This document shows positions 28,877-37,978 of a DNA stretch of 64,000 nucleotides, piece after piece (position 1 is the stretch's first letter; each line of letters starts with the position of its first letter). The notes beneath the pieces were generated by a model. The model had not been told where the DNA came from. It did no database searches and worked only from the letters and a program-made list of their open reading frames with translations. A program made the translations under genes and the position numbers. The DNA is from Legionella israelensis (lineage in GTDB: Bacteria; Pseudomonadota; Gammaproteobacteria; Legionellales; Legionellaceae): assembly GCF_004571175.1 (NCBI RefSeq), contig NZ_CP038273.1:1426001-1490000 (forward strand), read 5' to 3'.

Positions 28877-29170
28877 ATGAAAAAACTAATATTAATGACT
28901 ATGGCTGTAAGCACTCTATCAGTGGGACTTATAGGCTGCGGAACGCGTGATGACGTTGGCGCAACCGCTGGGGGAGCTGTGGGTGCCGGTGTAGGGCTGG
29001 CTGCGACAGGTGGTACGCCGGTGGGTGCGGTTGTTGGCGCAGGGGTTGGTGGGCTCGTTGGTAAAGAAGCCACGGACCGCGACATCGTTGTTTACCGTAA
29101 AAAAGGCGTTGTCTATCATAACGGAAAAGCATATCACATTAAAAATGGCAGGTATGTTCTTGTCCGTTAA
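28877..29170 (+). CDS. Glycine-zipper lipoprotein
   Basis: A 97-residue outer-membrane lipoprotein candidate. The signal ends in a lipobox LIGC (Cys 21); residues 30-65 form a glycine zipper (repeated G-x-x-x-G: GGAVGAGVG, GAVVGAGVGGLVG) like those of SlyB/OsmB/17-kDa antigens, and a short basic beta-rich tail (VVYHNGKAYHIKNGRYV) follows. A strong AGGAGG precedes the ATG and an intrinsic terminator follows. Likely envelope-related; the exact role is unknown. Confidence 0.75.
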   Translation: MKKLILMTMAVSTLSVGLIGCGTRDDVGATAGGAVGAGVGLAATGGTPVGAVVGAGVGGLVGKEATDRDIVVYRKKGVVYHNGKAYHIKNGRYVLVR

Positions 29171-29181
29171 ATAAGCTTTCT

Positions 29182-29213
29182 GCCTTCATTCTTCCATATG
29201 AAGGCGGTTTTTT
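29182..29213 (+). terminator. Intrinsic terminator after the glycine-zipper gene
   Basis: GCCTTCAT, an eight-base loop, ATGAAGGC, then GG and six T residues, 12 bases past the stop codon: a classical rho-independent terminator. Confidence 0.85.
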
Positions 29214-29315
29214 GCCTTTCTCTGTTCAAACAATTCAAATAAAGCTCATAAAATGGTCAACTCTTGGCGGTATGTCTACAATTAAAAAAAGCCATTCAAC
29301 TTATTGAATTAAATC

Positions 29316-30584
29316 ATGCTGCCGCTGGAAAAAACACTGGAACAGGAAGTATTAAAAAGCGAACGATTAAGAGCAAATATTTTAATTCTTGTTTTTGCCC
29401 TTTTTACTTTGGTCTGGACATTGTTTATTGTTGTCTCACGGGAAAATTTTCATCAATTCATGGGCGAGGAAGCTTCTGTTTTTCTTTTGCCCGGTTATTT
29501 CGCACTTATTACGCTTTATTTCCTTTTCATGCGATTACTTGTTCAACGCTATATCGAGCACAAAACAAATCTGCCGATATTTGTTCGCTATCTGAATGCT
29601 TTTGTCGAAGTAAGCATTCCAACCTTAGCCATCATTGTCATCGCTCAACGCACACCGGCTTATGTGTTGTTAATGCCGCCTATTTTGGCATATTATCTTT
29701 TTATTGCTCTTTCCTCACTAACTTTAAATGAATGGCTGTGCCGGTTTTCTGGTTTTGTAGCCGCCATAGAATATGCAGCAGTTTCATATTATTTTTTAAA
29801 TTATACGAATATTTCTGTTATTGATCCTTTTTTAACCGGATGGTATGGTTTCGCTGCCCGCACTCTAATTTTACTGATAGGTGGCTTCATTACCGCTTTT
29901 ATCACCAAAGAAATCAAGAAACGGCTTACCACAGCGTTTAATGCCCAGAAAGAACGTGAACGCATTGAAAGTATTTTTGGCCAGCATGTTTCACCTGAGG
30001 TGGCCTCCAAACTGTTATCGCAGGATGCGAATGCGAGTGAATATATCCCTGTATGCGTGATGTTTTTAGATATAAGAAATTTCACTCATTTCTCTGAAGA
30101 AAACAAACCCGCAGTAGTGGTGAAGCTTCTTAACCATCTTTTTGATTACATGATTGAAATCATCCACGAGCATAAGGGCATTATCAATAAATTTCTTGGC
30201 GATGGGTTTATGGCAGTCTTTGGAGTTCCCGTTTCAAACCAAAATGATGTGGCTAATGCCGTAACTGCCGCGTTAACCATTATTGAGCGTACGCAGGAAG
30301 AAATAAAAAAAGGCAGCCTTCCGGATATACGATTAGGAATTGGCATCCATTTTGGTCATGCGATAACAGGCAATATTGGCACCAAACGACGTCTCGAATA
30401 CACGGTGATAGGTGATGTGGTCAATTCAACAGCGCACCTGGAGCAATTAAATAAAGTCTACCATACGCAGGTCCTCATTTCAGAAGAAGCCGCAAAAAAA
30501 CTACCCAATATTCAAGGTAAATTTATAGGTAGCGTTAACCTGAAACATCGAGATGAACCCATTAAAATATACCGTCTGGTTTAA
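29316..30584 (+). CDS. Membrane-bound class III adenylate/guanylate cyclase
   Basis: A 422-residue protein. Residues 1-205 contain about six hydrophobic helices in an integral membrane module. A short coiled linker (about 208-235, IKKRLTTAFNAQKERERIE) leads into a class III cyclase catalytic domain (about 245-422) with both metal-binding Asp regions (VMFLDIRNFTHFS and NKFLGDGFMAVFG) and the GIHFGHAITGNIG and YTVIGDVVNSTAHLE segments, including the Asn/Arg-type transition-state region. Substrate choice between ATP and GTP is not decided by eye. Several such cyclases are common in Legionella. It stands alone. Confidence 0.88.
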   Translation: MLPLEKTLEQEVLKSERLRANILILVFALFTLVWTLFIVVSRENFHQFMGEEASVFLLPGYFALITLYFLFMRLLVQRYIEHKTNLPIFVRYLNAFVEVSIPTLAIIVIAQRTPAYVLLMPPILAYYLFIALSSLTLNEWLCRFSGFVAAIEYAAVSYYFLNYTNISVIDPFLTGWYGFAARTLILLIGGFITAFITKEIKKRLTTAFNAQKERERIESIFGQHVSPEVASKLLSQDANASEYIPVCVMFLDIRNFTHFSEENKPAVVVKLLNHLFDYMIEIIHEHKGIINKFLGDGFMAVFGVPVSNQNDVANAVTAALTIIERTQEEIKKGSLPDIRLGIGIHFGHAITGNIGTKRRLEYTVIGDVVNSTAHLEQLNKVYHTQVLISEEAAKKLPNIQGKFIGSVNLKHRDEPIKIYRLV

Positions 30585-30772
30585 ACGTGAGAAAGACAAG
30601 AAAGAGTTCATAATGCATATCTTATTAAACTCATGTTATCAAAAACTCGTTGTTGGTTAAGAATAACCTCAGGACTATTCTCTTGTGCTCCTCTTTTTCC
30701 CTTGAAATTTTTTGTCGAGAAACAGCGCGATATCCTGGCGAATCGGTGCCCAAGAGAATATTGAATGGGCCA

Positions 30773-31942
30773 TTACAATTTGCAATTGGAGTGCATCAGC
30801 CAGGATGATTCTACAATGTGCACGCCTGCTATTTTTTCTTCAGCTTTATATCGGCTGTAACCAAATTGGATGGCTTTTTGATGAGAAAAGAACGGTAAAT
30901 GGCCGGTTATCATCAATTGATCACTGAGAAACATGCTACAGGTAAAGGGTAAAAGCTCAGCCACGCTTTTAATGTTTTTATACAATGAATGCCCGTTAAC
31001 GTAGCCATGATCCATTCCTAAAAACACCAGATAGGGTTCGTTATCATGCTCTTGTTCGATAATACGAGCAGCCTGGCCATTAAAACTTTTCAGACGAACC
31101 CTATCATCATGGTGGAAATGCGCTTGAAATGTTCTTGTGGTCGTCAGGATACTGGCGTATGAATCCAGAGCCACAATGCGGATACCTGCTTTTTTTGCAG
31201 CCTTAACAATATCTGTATAGCCTGAAAAACCGCAGCCACTTGCCTTGTCTTTGAAATTCAGGTAACAGGCTAACTCTGGAGGAAGCTCATCATGTTCGCT
31301 GCAAAAATATTCATCCAGTAAAAGCTGATGACGCTCATAAAAGAGAAACTCAAAAAAAAGTGTCTTTATGCCCAGCTCTTTAAAATAATCCAGATTTTCC
31401 TTAATAAAGCGCTTGGGGAATTGATGATGATGAATTTCATTAATAAAAATGCCCTGATGCTGATTTCCCTGTTTTCTTAATTCATACAAGGACTGTTTGA
31501 TTTTTGCTTTCCGTTCAGATATCGATAAATAACCATGGTCCTTTTGACTAAATTGCCATTTTTCAGGCAGGTATTCTTTCTTAGATAATTCCGTGTAGAT
31601 ATCACAGCTGTGGTGAATGTCTGAAAGGTATTTTTCGAAGGATTTATTATGCCAAAGACGATAACGATGCCCTCCCCACGCCTCACAAAATGGAAATTGG
31701 GTAAAATGTTCCTGCAACTTATCTTCATATTCGGCATAAAGGATCATGGCATCGATTTCATCCGGCTCATGATCCAAATGGATCTGGCGGTTTTCATCGT
31801 CAAAATAAATGCGGATGGAGTCCAAAGAAAATCCTTTTTTCAGCAAAGCTGCAATCCATCTCTGATAGCATTGCTTAATGGAAGAATAATCGGTTTTATC
31901 AATAGAGTCAGTATGAATGCCTTTTAAAATACATTTGCTCAT
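30773..31942 (-). CDS. Tiki/ChaN-like (PMT-C2-type) domain protein; candidate effector
   Basis: A 389-residue soluble orphan protein. From about residue 163 it resembles the EreA/ChaN/Tiki-like superfamily, closest in style to the C2 domain of Pasteurella multocida toxin: GIFINEIHHHQ (Glu 169, His 171), then FIKENLDYFKELGIKTLFFE (Glu 198), a hydrophobic RHQLLLDEYF, KKAGIRIVALDSYAS (Asp 260) and FLGMDHGYVNG (His 312). The spaced E-x-H, E, D and H are the positions that make the pocket in this superfamily. The N-terminal 160 residues are unrecognised. GAGG lies seven bases before the ATG. Family and effector status are inferred from motif pattern only. Confidence 0.6.
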   Translation of the reverse strand: MSKCILKGIHTDSIDKTDYSSIKQCYQRWIAALLKKGFSLDSIRIYFDDENRQIHLDHEPDEIDAMILYAEYEDKLQEHFTQFPFCEAWGGHRYRLWHNKSFEKYLSDIHHSCDIYTELSKKEYLPEKWQFSQKDHGYLSISERKAKIKQSLYELRKQGNQHQGIFINEIHHHQFPKRFIKENLDYFKELGIKTLFFEFLFYERHQLLLDEYFCSEHDELPPELACYLNFKDKASGCGFSGYTDIVKAAKKAGIRIVALDSYASILTTTRTFQAHFHHDDRVRLKSFNGQAARIIEQEHDNEPYLVFLGMDHGYVNGHSLYKNIKSVAELLPFTCSMFLSDQLMITGHLPFFSHQKAIQFGYSRYKAEEKIAGVHIVESSWLMHSNCKL

Positions 31943-31988
31943 AAAAATGCCTCTTTTTTCATCTTAAAGGGGCGCTTGGTATGACTGG

Positions 31989-32092
31989 CTCATGTTACGC
32001 GATGGTATTTTTTAACGCAGTTAACAGTATATGAGCATTTGAAATGCCAAAATGCGTTTAAAGATACAAAAAACGAAGGGGCGTTACATGAG
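31989..32092. repeat. CTCATG palindromic element, copy 2
   Basis: A 104-bp copy bounded by CTCATGTTACGC and GCGTTACATGAG, with internal blocks shared with the copies at 23596 and 60199 (GAGCATTTGAAAT, CAAAATGCGTTTAAAGAT). The rest of the 31943-32540 gap holds a looser inverted repeat (GCCTGAACAC near 32107 and GTGTTCAGGC near 32181) and no supported ORF. Confidence 0.65.
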
Positions 32093-32540
32093 TTACTGAG
32101 GAAGAAGCCTGAACACCGTGTTGGGATTGTGAAATCTTCTCGCGCCAAATTCAAACATCACAAGCCAACCTGAAAACAGTGTTCAGGCGGCGCATGAGCA
32201 TGATTTGCATAAAGAATTTCACAGTCATAAATTGAAGCAGGATAAAACAATAAATCATTTTTAACACAATGAGCAATTATCTGTCAAACCCAAAGGCTGT
32301 GGCACAGGCAGAATCATGATTTGATTATATTTTGCCTTATTTGTGTCTTTTTTCAGGCAAGCCTACGCGGAAATGACAAATTTTAATCCTTTTATGAAAA
32401 AACCTGAAAACATGCTTTTCAACTGATTTGTTTTTGGAGGTTGGCTTTCTTCGGCAATTCACGAATAAGCTGGCTATGCACATGTGAAGGAATTTCTGCT
32501 AAAATCCTTGCACATTTTTTAGCTACTGGAAGAAAAAGCA

Positions 32541-33254
32541 ATGGACTACCATTATTTTAAAGACAAACTGAACCGCTTTTATTACCGTTATGTGGGCCAG
32601 CAACGCCCGACTTTTTTCAGTATTGACGAGACTTTCCCTTCCCTGAATCTTATTACAGAACAATTTCCAGTTATTAAAAAAGAATTTGAACAGGTCCTGG
32701 CCAATACTCAGCAATTGCCGCGCTACCATGAGATTGATCCAGGCGAAGTGGATATATCCAATACAACTCCAAAAAACTGGAATGTGTTTATGCTCTATCT
32801 CTTGGGATATCAACTGGAGGAAGCCCATCGCTTTTGCCCGACCCTTTGTCATTTACTGGAAAACATTCCTCATTTAACCCAGGCTTTCTTTTCCATCCTG
32901 GAACCAGGAAAATCCATTCCCCTGCACGAGGGTCCCTATCTCGGCTATTTGCGTTATCATTTAGGCATTCATATCCCCAAAAATAATCCGCCGCAGATTA
33001 TCGTCAATCAGCAGCCTTATACCTGGCATGAGGGAGAGGCCGTTTTATTTGATGACTCCTGGCCTCATGAGGTGAGAAATGACAGCGATGATTATCGTGC
33101 AGTACTCATCATCGATGTCCTGCGGCCCATGCCGTTTTGGCCAAAATTGCTAAACCGCTTTGTCACTAATGTCATTGCACGTTATTTTTACGGACGGAAA
33201 GTGATCAAACGAGTTTCTCAGTATGGCGGTGAAGTGAAGCCCTTGGCTCAATGA
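32541..33254 (+). CDS. Aspartyl/asparaginyl beta-hydroxylase-like dioxygenase (LpxO-like)
   Basis: A 237-residue Fe(II)/2-oxoglutarate dioxygenase of the Asp/Asn hydroxylase family. The first iron ligand and oxoglutarate region read GKSIPLHEGPYLGYLRYHLG, and the second His lies in FDDSWPHEVRNDSD, followed by the conserved Arg in YRAVLIIDV. Bacterial relatives include LpxO, which hydroxylates lipid A acyl chains; eukaryotic relatives hydroxylate EGF domains. A basic hydrophobic C-terminus (LNRFVTNVIARYFYGRK) could contact membrane, favouring the LpxO role. Monocistronic. Confidence 0.75.
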   Translation: MDYHYFKDKLNRFYYRYVGQQRPTFFSIDETFPSLNLITEQFPVIKKEFEQVLANTQQLPRYHEIDPGEVDISNTTPKNWNVFMLYLLGYQLEEAHRFCPTLCHLLENIPHLTQAFFSILEPGKSIPLHEGPYLGYLRYHLGIHIPKNNPPQIIVNQQPYTWHEGEAVLFDDSWPHEVRNDSDDYRAVLIIDVLRPMPFWPKLLNRFVTNVIARYFYGRKVIKRVSQYGGEVKPLAQ

Positions 33255-33415
33255 CTTATGTTAGCAGCTTCGTCTTTTCTGCTAAAAATACGGCTGCAAG
33301 CGGGCGGCGTTTATTCAGAGCATGTTCTCCCAAATGCGGCTAATTGCGCCAAAATGGCTTTGAATTCGTTGAACAGAATAGCTATTCACCTCATTCAAAG
33401 CCATTTTGGCACTAA
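33255..33415. repeat. Degenerate palindromic element related to CTCATG repeats
   Basis: It begins CTTATGTTAGCAGCTTCGTC, matching one end of the CTCATG element, and contains an inverted repeat GCCAAAATGGCTTTGAAT / TTCAAAGCCATTTTGGC around 33350-33412. It fills the space between the hydroxylase and the next minus-strand gene. Confidence 0.5.
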
Positions 33416-33437
33416 TATCTTTTATATCGAACTTAGA

Positions 33438-33827
33438 TTAATTACACACAAAATCATTAGGAAAAACCACCGAAACGCTGTTATAGGGTGCATTCAGCAT
33501 AACACTGCCAGCTCTTAAGCTGCACTGCCCGATACCTGGAGCAAGTTGGTTTGCCGGTGTGGAGTACTGACTGGCGCTGATGGTATAAGGAGCGTCGACA
33601 CACAGTAACTTATCAATGACTTGGGGGGCGCTGCCGCCTTTTAAGGTAATGGATTTGCTGAAGCCATAATCATTGGTCACATTGAATGCAACACTTTGAT
33701 TGAATTCAACAGGAGGTGTAGATACCGCAAATTCAATGTAGCAGGAATCCTCTCCCTGGGCAAAAGCAGGTATAGCAGCCGTGATGCTCATTAAGGAAAA
33801 TAAGCCAATAACAAGTTTTTGTTGCAT
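33438..33827 (-). CDS. Small secreted hypothetical protein
   Basis: A 129-residue protein with a clear Sec signal peptide (MQQKLVIGLFSLMSITAAIPAFA, cleavage after AFA). The mature part is beta-rich, Ser/Val/Pro-rich and has four cysteines (in DSCYIEF, LLCVDAP, GQCSLRAG and the C-terminal VCN), suggesting two disulfides. It is probably periplasmic or exported. I do not recognise the family. Confidence 0.6.
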   Translation of the reverse strand: MQQKLVIGLFSLMSITAAIPAFAQGEDSCYIEFAVSTPPVEFNQSVAFNVTNDYGFSKSITLKGGSAPQVIDKLLCVDAPYTISASQYSTPANQLAPGIGQCSLRAGSVMLNAPYNSVSVVFPNDFVCN

Positions 33828-34437
33828 GATATAAGTCCTATGTTGATTGATTCAAAATCAGGCTATCGATAAATTAAACAACTTTCAAGCCTTTCTTCTT
33901 TATTTTTTCGTTAAGTTTTTTATTGGGCGGCAAGGATTCTTTATTCGGGGATTCGTTTTTTTCCGGTATTGGCTGACATGCCCCTATCATCAATTCATTT
34001 TTCTTTAGTTCTGCCAGAAATTGTTTTAAAGTCTTTTCTTTTTTTACAAGCTCCTTGCCAACTTCTATCAACAGTTTTTGCTCCGCAAGCGTCATGGTCA
34101 GTTTACTGCTGATGCTCTGTGTTCGCGGATAATTTTCCAGATTGAAGTAAATAACGACCACATGACTTGCATCACGCATACACAATGTACGATAAGCAAT
34201 GAGATTTAAATTGGATTTAAGATATTTACGGGTAGAATCAATGGTCATGGTAGCAGAACGTACTACCAATGACATGCCTTCTGGCGCCTCTCTTTTTTGG
34301 GAAAAAGGCTGCAACAAATCTTTACCCGAATCAATGACCATTAACAGTTTGATCCTGGCCTTGTCCTGGGATAACAAATTTAAGGCGGTGAAAACGCCAA
34401 GATTATCAGCGATGCCCCCATCATATAATTGTAAATA

Positions 34438-35456
34438 ACGTGAATTCGATGTAACTGTTTAAGGATTATCCTGCAAAGAGAAAATATATTGAAAACCCAG
34501 ACCTTTTGTGATCTTATTTGTTTTTTCTAAGAACAGTAATAGGATACAAGAGGCCTGGAATGGATAAGTTAGTCGAATTATTCTGTATTGTCGATGATTT
34601 TTGTCAAAAGTTTTTACCAATCTTTGAGCAGCAACTTATAAATATTTCAGGCAAAGTCAGGAAGAAACCCTGTAGCCTGTCTATGTCCGAAATAATGACG
34701 ATAGTGATACACTACCACCAATCCAATTATCGAAACTTCAAAAGCTATTATTCTTATGTTTTGCAGAAAGATTTACGTCCCTATTTCCCAAAACTGGTCA
34801 GCTATAGCAGAATGACTGAGCTGATGCCATCTTGTATAGTGCCATTAACGGCATTTTGCCACAATCAATCAAAGACTCTAACTGGCATTTATTTCGTAGA
34901 CTCAACCCCTATTGAGGTCTGCCACGTTAAAAGAGCGCAACAGAATAAAACATTTAAGGGGTTAGCGGAGAAGTCCAAATCAACTATGGGATGGTATTTT
35001 GGTTTTAAACTTCATTTGGTGGCCAATGATAAAGGTGAGCTAATGGCTTTTAAAATAACCTCAAGCCGAACAGATGACCGAACGGTTGTGCCCGATTTAA
35101 GTAAAAATCTGTTGGGTAAAATGATTGGAGATAAGGGATATATTTCCCAAAATCTGACCGAGAAACTTGCTGAAAGAGGCTTGCAACTACTGACCAAAGT
35201 CAGAAAAAATATGAAGCAAAAAGTGCTCGATGCCTTTGACAAAGTCCTGTTGAGAAAAAGAGCCATTGTTGAATCTGTTATTGACCAATTAAAAAATATT
35301 TCAAATATCGAACACTCAAGGCATCGTTCTGTCTTTAATTTTATGGTCAATATCTTGGCTGGTTTGGCAGCTTATGCACTTAAGCCAAAGAAACCTTCCT
35401 TGAATATTGAAAAAACATTCATGGCTGTCGTTTGACCAGTTATATCGAATTCACGT
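34438..35456 (+). mobile_element. IS982-family insertion sequence
   Basis: A 1019-bp element with terminal inverted repeats beginning ACGTGAATTCGAT and extending imperfectly to about 20 bp. The 6-bp target duplication TAAATA lies at 34432-34437 and 35457-35462. It is inserted in the patatin-like gene in opposite orientation. Confidence 0.92.
34560..35435 (+). CDS. IS982 family transposase
   Basis: A 291-residue DDE transposase. The start MDKLVELFCIVDDFCQKF is the standard IS982 N-terminus, and the catalytic region includes YFVDSTPIEVCHVKR, GWYFGFKLHLV, ITSSRTDDRTVVPDL, GDKGYIS and a final Glu in KRAIVESVIDQLKN. Length is normal and no frameshift is seen, so the element may still be functional. 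An in-frame TTG 14 codons earlier is less likely. Confidence 0.92.
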   Translation: MDKLVELFCIVDDFCQKFLPIFEQQLINISGKVRKKPCSLSMSEIMTIVIHYHQSNYRNFKSYYSYVLQKDLRPYFPKLVSYSRMTELMPSCIVPLTAFCHNQSKTLTGIYFVDSTPIEVCHVKRAQQNKTFKGLAEKSKSTMGWYFGFKLHLVANDKGELMAFKITSSRTDDRTVVPDLSKNLLGKMIGDKGYISQNLTEKLAERGLQLLTKVRKNMKQKVLDAFDKVLLRKRAIVESVIDQLKNISNIEHSRHRSVFNFMVNILAGLAAYALKPKKPSLNIEKTFMAVV

Positions 35457-36412
35457 TAAATAGCATTCCTTTCCGCATGCCTCGCTAATCAAAGTTGTAG
35501 AAGGCACGGCAAATGGCACACTCATGCTTGCCATTAATCCAACCGACACAGGCATTGAAAAAGCATAATCAGGGTTAGTTAAAGAGCCTCTGAATATATA
35601 ATCTTGTTGTCTATGGTAAAAGCCTCGCACTCGATAAGTGGCCAATACATCAGGAGTAAAGGGGAAAATCGCTGCATTTTGATAAATGGTGCTGTTGGTC
35701 ACCCAATAGGGTAGTTGCACTGCTCTGGCTGATTTCTGGGAAATGAAGATATCCTTTTCAGCCAAACCGCCTTCAGGAGTGTAAAGAAGCGTATCATTTA
35801 ATATGCGCTCAATGGTCAGGCCTTGTTTATTACTGGTGTATAAATAATCCATTAAATCGACACGCAAAGGATTGGCTTTCTCCTTCTCAAGCCAAAACAT
35901 GCTGTCGACCGCTTTTTGCAATGAAAATGGTGGATTTCGCTTTGACTGCAAATAATTATGCAGCTTTGTTAAATAAAAACCAACCGCTAATCCTCCCGCA
36001 GAGACGGTTGAAAAATAATCAACTTCCTGCAATAAATTTCCTTTTAAACCCTGGCCTTTAATTTTTTCAAGCCCAAGCAATACACCTAAGGCCAGATTGG
36101 CTGCGCGATATCCGCCACCGGAAATGGCAATTGCCACAGCCATATCATCACGTTGATGAGGTCTTGTCTGGACAGACTTATATCGTTCAAGTTTTACGTC
36201 TACTGATTTTTTAATTCCGGATAGAGGGTTTTGACCGGAGGATAAACTTTATCGGCCTGATTTTCTGCTTGCTGAATCTGTCGTGCAATAAATTTGGCGC
36301 ATGAGCTCAATAGCAGTATGATTATAAAAGTACTTACGAAAAAATATGACCTCATCCCTGTCTGCATTATTAGGTAAAATGATCATCATCTTATAAATAA
36401 CTTTCGAATTTG

Positions 36413-37333
36413 TCATCCTGAAAAGGAAAGCGAGGAAGCAGAAGACTGCTGCTTGTAATATTCCTGGACCTCATCAGGGCAGAACTGAAGTTTATCTCTT
36501 ATCAAATCGGCCAGTTCATGGTCATTGAACAAAGTTTGCAACTCTTTTTCGCTCAAAGGAACAGGCTCTTCTTCATACTCTTTGCCAGCCACATTCATGC
36601 TTGAGAAAATTTTAGAAGCAACTCTCACTCCAGGGTGTTCAGAGTCGTGAGCATGTATGTATTGCAACAAATTAAGTTTCAATGTCTTATTTTCCATGAC
36701 ATTCTGCAAAATCACTGGCTCACAATACCGATAATCCATGGATTTATAATGCGTATGAGCGTAGCCGACTTGAATAAAGAGAGAATAATCATCTGCCAAT
36801 GTCTCTGCCAATACCTCCAAAACAGAAGTATAGCCGATGACCTCCGGCTCAAAATGACCGCTGGCAAGATTAAAAAAGAGATTTTTTTGCTCTTTTAAAT
36901 TTTCTTTTTTCTCTTGCGTTTTTAATACCGTTCCTGCAGCCAGCACAGCGGGAGTTTTCCCATCCTCTACAGCCAGAGCTTTTCTGGCCAGTCCTCCATG
37001 GGTTAATTTTACACCTTTCTGAAACTGAGGAGCAAACCAAATCTGGCCATCCAAAGTTACAATATAAAGATATAATACCTCTTCTTTAAGCTTATCGGGA
37101 TCGTTTTCAAGAACAACGCCTTGATAATCACCATCTTCTGCTTTTGTAACAAATCGCTCAGTAAATCCTTCTTTCACCTCGAATGCCATGTAAGAATCCC
37201 TTAACTGCTGCGAAAAATCAGGTTCCTCTATCTTCTTTATTTCACTGAAAAATTGAAACAAAGAAGACAGGAATGTTTTTTTCTCGGTCTTATCTGATTC
37301 CAGTAATTTATGCATTTCATCGTTATTAATCAT
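36413..37333 (-). CDS. Hypothetical protein; possible effector
   Basis: A 306-residue soluble protein I do not recognise. It starts MINNDEMHKLLESDK, contains a mixed alpha/beta middle (EVLYLYIVTLDGQIWFAPQF, GGLARKALAVEDGKTPAVLA) and ends with a Ser-rich tail EYYKQQSSASSLSFSG after an acidic stretch (EYEEEPVPLSEKELQTLF). That tail pattern is common among Dot/Icm substrates, but no catalytic motif is evident. It stands alone in AT-rich DNA between the broken patatin gene and the archease gene. Confidence 0.5.
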   Translation of the reverse strand: MINNDEMHKLLESDKTEKKTFLSSLFQFFSEIKKIEEPDFSQQLRDSYMAFEVKEGFTERFVTKAEDGDYQGVVLENDPDKLKEEVLYLYIVTLDGQIWFAPQFQKGVKLTHGGLARKALAVEDGKTPAVLAAGTVLKTQEKKENLKEQKNLFFNLASGHFEPEVIGYTSVLEVLAETLADDYSLFIQVGYAHTHYKSMDYRYCEPVILQNVMENKTLKLNLLQYIHAHDSEHPGVRVASKIFSSMNVAGKEYEEEPVPLSEKELQTLFNDHELADLIRDKLQFCPDEVQEYYKQQSSASSLSFSG

Positions 37334-37510
37334 ATAAAGCTCTATAATTATTCAATATACAAAATAAATTAACACTTTGAGCTTAAGAAAAGATTAAATG
37401 TTATTCATATTAATAAAAACAAGGACAATTTAATTGCCTGATTCTATTAAAATCCCACATTTTGAATGTGACTTACTTATAATTAAAAAAAGACTTTTTT
37501 AGATAGAGTG

Positions 37511-37924
37511 ATGACATCGGATAATAATTATTTTGACCATGATGCCGATATCGGCATCATTGGGTATGGCGCATCGGTGGAAGAATGTTTTATAGATGCG
37601 GCAGAAGCCATGTTTGCATTGACCGCCGCTTTGTCGTCAGTGCATGGACATTCGTGTGTTGAACTGGAATTTAAGGAAAAAGATTTGGAATTGGCTTTTG
37701 TGACCTGGCTTAACTTGCTGGTGGCAAAATCACAAGCAGAAAATCTGGTATTTAGTCGTTTCGAACTGCAACGAGTAAATCACCTATGGAAAGGCAGGGC
37801 CTGGGGAGAGAGGTGGCGAGATGGCATCGCGCGAGGTATTGAGGTGAAAGGAGCAACGTTAACAATGTTATCGGTCAAACAGAAAAACAAACAATGGATT
37901 GCGCAATGCGTGGTGGATGTATAG
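37511..37924 (+). CDS. Archease
   Basis: A 137-residue archease-family protein (DUF101 type). The N-terminal FDHDADIGIIGYGASVEECF has the conserved Asp/His metal-binding cluster and the middle has LVAKSQAENLVFSRFE. Archease speeds the guanylylation step and multiple turnover of RtcB RNA ligase. The rtcB homologue follows 54 bases downstream on the same strand, so the two are very likely an operon. ATG 37511 directly follows an in-frame GTG. Confidence 0.85.
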   Translation: MTSDNNYFDHDADIGIIGYGASVEECFIDAAEAMFALTAALSSVHGHSCVELEFKEKDLELAFVTWLNLLVAKSQAENLVFSRFELQRVNHLWKGRAWGERWRDGIARGIEVKGATLTMLSVKQKNKQWIAQCVVDV

Positions 37925-37978
37925 GGCGGAAGCGAAAATGGAGATGATTTTAGCTTAAACATAGAGCCGGGAAATCTC

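Larger units (their letters stand above)
33874..36355 (-). pseudogene. Patatin-like phospholipase lipoprotein, broken by IS982 and a frameshift
   Basis: Pieces in gene order: 36355-36200 encodes a 51-residue lipoprotein start (lipobox LSSC) ending YPELKNQ and a stop; a shifted frame then reads SVDVKLERYKSVQTRPHQRDD into the patatin core at 36143 (AIAISGGGYRAANLALG oxyanion loop; STVSAGG nucleophile Ser) down to 35457; IS982 intervenes; the rest (LYDGGIADNLG with catalytic Asp, then a Lys-rich tail) runs from 34437 to 33874. Removing IS982 and one TAAATA joins the frame exactly. Adding one A to the run of six A near 36210 would fuse the lipoprotein start to the core. It was probably an envelope phospholipase A. 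Confidence 0.82.

Noticed and set aside
29264-29731. A 155-codon plus-strand ORF overlapping the nucleotide cyclase
   Set aside because: It is another frame of the cyclase gene; Cys/Ser/His-rich composition is typical of a shadow frame.
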